Shown in pieces: positions 38,977-40,783 of a DNA stretch of 40,783 nt. A program made the translations under genes and the position numbers. Within the stretch, counting starts at the first letter, position 1, and each line of letters starts with the position of its first letter. The notes beneath the pieces are model-generated. The model saw only the letters and a list, made by a program, of their open reading frames with translations. It was not told the origin of the DNA and did no database searches. Origin of the DNA: an uncultured Lachnospiraceae bacterium (GTDB taxonomy: Bacteria > Bacillota > Clostridia > Lachnospirales > Lachnospiraceae); contig CANQGL010000014.1 in assembly GCA_947623185.1 (NCBI GenBank), positions 1 to 40,783 of the forward strand, in the 5' to 3' direction.

Positions 38977-40242
38977 TTACTCCCCTCTGAACATATCAAA
39001 ATATTTAAGCGTCGGAATTGCCCCGTATTTCCCAAGAAGGTAGTTTTTTTCGTAGCTTTCATCCTTTCGTATTTTTACGCCGACGTCATCTATGAAATCG
39101 GCGAGGGAGTAAAGTGTCGATACTCCGGACGGAGCTTTCTCCGTAAACCATATTTCATCTCTGCGAAGCAGATTGTTGGACAGCTGCCACGAATCATGAG
39201 TTGTAAAAACCAGCTGTGCATGATTCGGATTTGTTTCCGGATTCAGAAACAGAATCAAAAAGCTCCTGACCAGTAACGGATGCAGCCTTGCATTCAGCTC
39301 GTCGACAAAAAGAATGCTTCCCGTATTTAACGTATCCTGCAGGGCCGGATACAGCGCGAACATTTTCAGAGTGCCGTCCGATTCATCCTGCAAAGGGATA
39401 ACTGCTGTTTCATCTGACCCGATCACATGATGGACCGCATCGATTCTTACATGTTCCGCATCTTCGTCGTCGCCTTTCATGACCTCGACACGAAAGCCGA
39501 TGATTGACGGATCAAAAGCGGAAAAATAATCAATTACCTTCTTTTGAACCGCTTTATCATCCGCGAATCCCTCCGGAATCACAGAAGAAAGGAAAACATT
39601 TTCAAACGGATTTCCAAAATTTGCAAAATTGACATTGCAAAACCAGTCTCGGATCATCTTCAGCCTGGAAATGCGTTGTTTCGCACCAAGAGAAACGATC
39701 AGGGTCTCGTCGTAAAGCGACAGTTTTATAATGTCCTGCATTTTCCCGGGAAGGCCGGATAAATCAAGCTCGCTTCCGTTACGGTAAAACACGGGCTTAT
39801 ATTCTCTCGCTGTTTTCGCTTTTGAATTAAGCCATTCCTCAATAACTCCGTTTTGATTCAGAGTGAAACCGTAATTGTATGACCGGCCTCCGTTTTCCTC
39901 TGAAGTTATAAAGTAGACTTCAAACGATGACTCTGCATCTCTGCTCTTGCTGTCAAACAAAAACGGAGTAAGTCTGGGTCTTCTTGTTTTCGATTTTTTA
40001 TCGTCGGTCTCTCCGCCGTATGCAAAAGAGTCCATTACATAAATAGTCATATAGCGGAACGCCTCGATCACATTGGATTTTCCGCTTGCATTGGCGCCAA
40101 AGACAGCCGCGGTCGGTAAAATTTTTTCTGTACCGATCTGAACCACCCGATTAGAGTATTCCGTAATTTTAGTCGCAGAAAGGTCGAGAATGGTATCATC
40201 CCTGAAGGATTTAAAGTTTTTGAATCTAAATTGAATGAGCAT
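38977..40242 (-). CDS. AAA-family ATPase (RloA/AbiL-like)
   Basis: 421 residues. SMC/OLD-like AAA_15/AAA_21 ATPase: LIQFRFKNFKSFRDDTILDL start, Walker A GANASGKS (49-56), signature ESDGTLKMFAL (about 281-291), Walker B ILFVDELNARLHP (about 309-321), H-loop VFTTHDSW (about 344-351). Such ATPases work with a second protein (often RloB) in phage defence or plasmid exclusion. No RloB is present, and the gene right behind is broken. AAGGAGGG lies 7 nt before the ATG. Probably accessory. Confidence 0.85.
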   Translation of the reverse strand: MLIQFRFKNFKSFRDDTILDLSATKITEYSNRVVQIGTEKILPTAAVFGANASGKSNVIEAFRYMTIYVMDSFAYGGETDDKKSKTRRPRLTPFLFDSKSRDAESSFEVYFITSEENGGRSYNYGFTLNQNGVIEEWLNSKAKTAREYKPVFYRNGSELDLSGLPGKMQDIIKLSLYDETLIVSLGAKQRISRLKMIRDWFCNVNFANFGNPFENVFLSSVIPEGFADDKAVQKKVIDYFSAFDPSIIGFRVEVMKGDDEDAEHVRIDAVHHVIGSDETAVIPLQDESDGTLKMFALYPALQDTLNTGSILFVDELNARLHPLLVRSFLILFLNPETNPNHAQLVFTTHDSWQLSNNLLRRDEIWFTEKAPSGVSTLYSLADFIDDVGVKIRKDESYEKNYLLGKYGAIPTLKYFDMFRGE

Positions 40243-40262
40243 GTTCCAACCCTCCTTCTCTT

Positions 40263-40290
40263 ATTATAAACATTTTCAAGCAAAAATCAA
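40263..40290 (-). promoter_or_regulatory. promoter of the AAA ATPase gene
   Basis: TTGATT (40290-40285), 16-bp spacer, TATAAT (40268-40263). A perfect palindrome GAGATA-A-TATCTC at 40300-40312 lies 9 bp upstream of the -35 and could bind a regulator. Confidence 0.6.
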
Positions 40291-40312
40291 TGCTTATATG
40301 AGATAATATCTC

Positions 40313-40523
40313 AATTAAATGTTGATTTTTTCATGTTCCAATTCATTTTATACCATATTTTTTTACGTTTCAGCCGTGCTGCCCCTTTTCCGTCATCTAC
40401 ATCTCGCTTTTCAGCATACGACTGATTTTATCGCTCATGGTTTCCCGTCTGGTGATGATGCTTGTCATTATGCTTTCAATCATAGAGCATCCCCCTTAAT
40501 TTTCAAAATTTCTATCTTATGAG
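40313..40523. other. gap between ATPase and antitoxin genes
   Basis: AT-rich at both ends. The only sign of coding is the 28-codon frame at 40397-40483 listed separately. Confidence 0.5.
40397..40483 (-). CDS. possible 28-residue peptide
   Basis: An ATG at 40483 follows AAGGGGGATGCTCT, a usable ribosome site, and opens MIESIMTSIITRRETM and 12 more residues before TAG. It may be a real small protein or the N-terminal stump of a lost gene. No family recognised. Confidence 0.25.
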   Translation of the reverse strand: MIESIMTSIITRRETMSDKISRMLKSEM

Positions 40524-40552
40524 TTGATTTTGCAATGCAAATGATATATAAT
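40524..40552 (+). promoter_or_regulatory. promoter of the relB/dinJ-like gene
   Basis: TTGATT (40524-40529), 17-bp spacer, TATAAT (40547-40552), 34 nt before the ATG. Antitoxins of this type usually repress this promoter themselves. Confidence 0.7.
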
Positions 40553-40586
40553 ATGTGTGCAACCGATAAAGAAAGGGGGCAGTCTC

Positions 40587-40783
40587 ATGGCAAATACAAC
40601 AAATTTCAGTGTCCGCATGGACAGCGACATCAAGAAACAATGTGAGAGCCTTTACAATGAACTGGGAATCAACCTTACCACTGCAATCAATGTCTTTCTG
40701 CGTCAATCCCTCCGGGCAGGCGGGTTCCCGTTTGAGGTGCGGCTGGATCAGCCCAACAAAGAAACGATTGCCGCCATGTTAGA
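40587..40783 (+). CDS. RelB/DinJ-family antitoxin, partial (3' end outside window)
   Basis: 65 residues are visible: TTNFSVRMDSDIKKQCESLY, then LGINLTTAINVFLRQSLRAG, the ribbon-helix-helix of RelB/DinJ antitoxins. AAGGGGG lies 7 nt before the ATG. The partner toxin (RelE/YafQ type) would be expected just beyond the window. Confidence 0.85.
   Translation, partial: MANTTNFSVRMDSDIKKQCESLYNELGINLTTAINVFLRQSLRAGGFPFEVRLDQPNKETIAAML

Noticed and set aside
1-40783. tRNA, rRNA and riboswitch genes, including an FMN riboswitch before ribF
   Set aside because: No cloverleaf or conserved core noticed; ribF follows truB by 1 nt, leaving no room for a leader.

Overview
The window looks like a chromosome segment from an anaerobic gut-type member of the Clostridia, most likely Lachnospiraceae or a close relative. 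Support: the Firmicutes order rimP-nusA-ylxR-ylxQ-infB-rbfA-nrnA-truB-ribF with rpsO-pnp beyond it, sigma-A promoters with strong GGAGG ribosome sites, a TAXI-type TRAP transporter, a butyrate-type CoA-transferase, and a Tn4451/TnpX-like serine recombinase with a TnpW-like partner. The genus is an inference.

Layout. (1) 1-2.6 kb: an esterase (cut by the window edge) and an ATP-grasp ligase form a two-gene minus-strand operon, divergent from an orphan citX. (2) 2.6-19.7 kb: GC-rich core genes, all minus strand: pnp and rpsO, a TRAP transporter (TAXI binding protein plus fused DctQM permease), then the operon that reads rimP to truB and ends in an unusual 1023-residue gene. That gene joins a complete bifunctional RibF to a transmembrane segment, a YkuD L,D-transpeptidase and a Pro/Ala-repeat tail. 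(3) 19.85-33.5 kb: an AT-richer catabolic operon read on the minus strand from one consensus promoter at about 33.5 kb. In order of transcription it encodes a sialidase-fold protein, a FrlC-like epimerase, a sugar ABC transporter (ATPase, permease, binding protein), a FrlD-like PfkB kinase, an amidohydrolase, a YjbQ protein, hydantoinase/oxoprolinase subunits A and B, a FrlB-like SIS deglycase and a GntR/UTRA regulator. The epimerase, kinase, SIS protein and regulator are the four parts of a fructoselysine (Amadori product) pathway; the hydantoinase pair and the hydrolases are not part of the classical version. (4) 33.5-37.3 kb: a small serine-recombinase element with 14-bp terminal inverted repeats, carrying a RecB-like PD-(D/E)XK gene and a TnpW-like gene. 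(5) 37.3-40.8 kb: a CoA-transferase, then an accessory patch with a RloA/AbiL-like AAA ATPase, a frameshifted small gene behind it, and the start of a RelB/DinJ antitoxin gene.

An exact 17-bp direct repeat (22 of 24 positions when extended) lies at 19845-19868 and 37308-37331, at the two edges of the AT-rich block. It suggests that regions 3 and 4 together are one integrated island placed between the CoA-transferase gene and the rimP promoter.

How the genes work together. Proposed for the island: the ABC transporter imports a glycated compound, the PfkB kinase phosphorylates its sugar, the SIS protein splits the phosphorylated sugar from the amine, and the epimerase handles a stereoisomer. 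HyuA/HyuB, the amidohydrolase and YjbQ would then act on the released, probably cyclic, nitrogen compound, with GntR sensing an intermediate. These roles are inferred from family resemblance read by eye; no database search was run.
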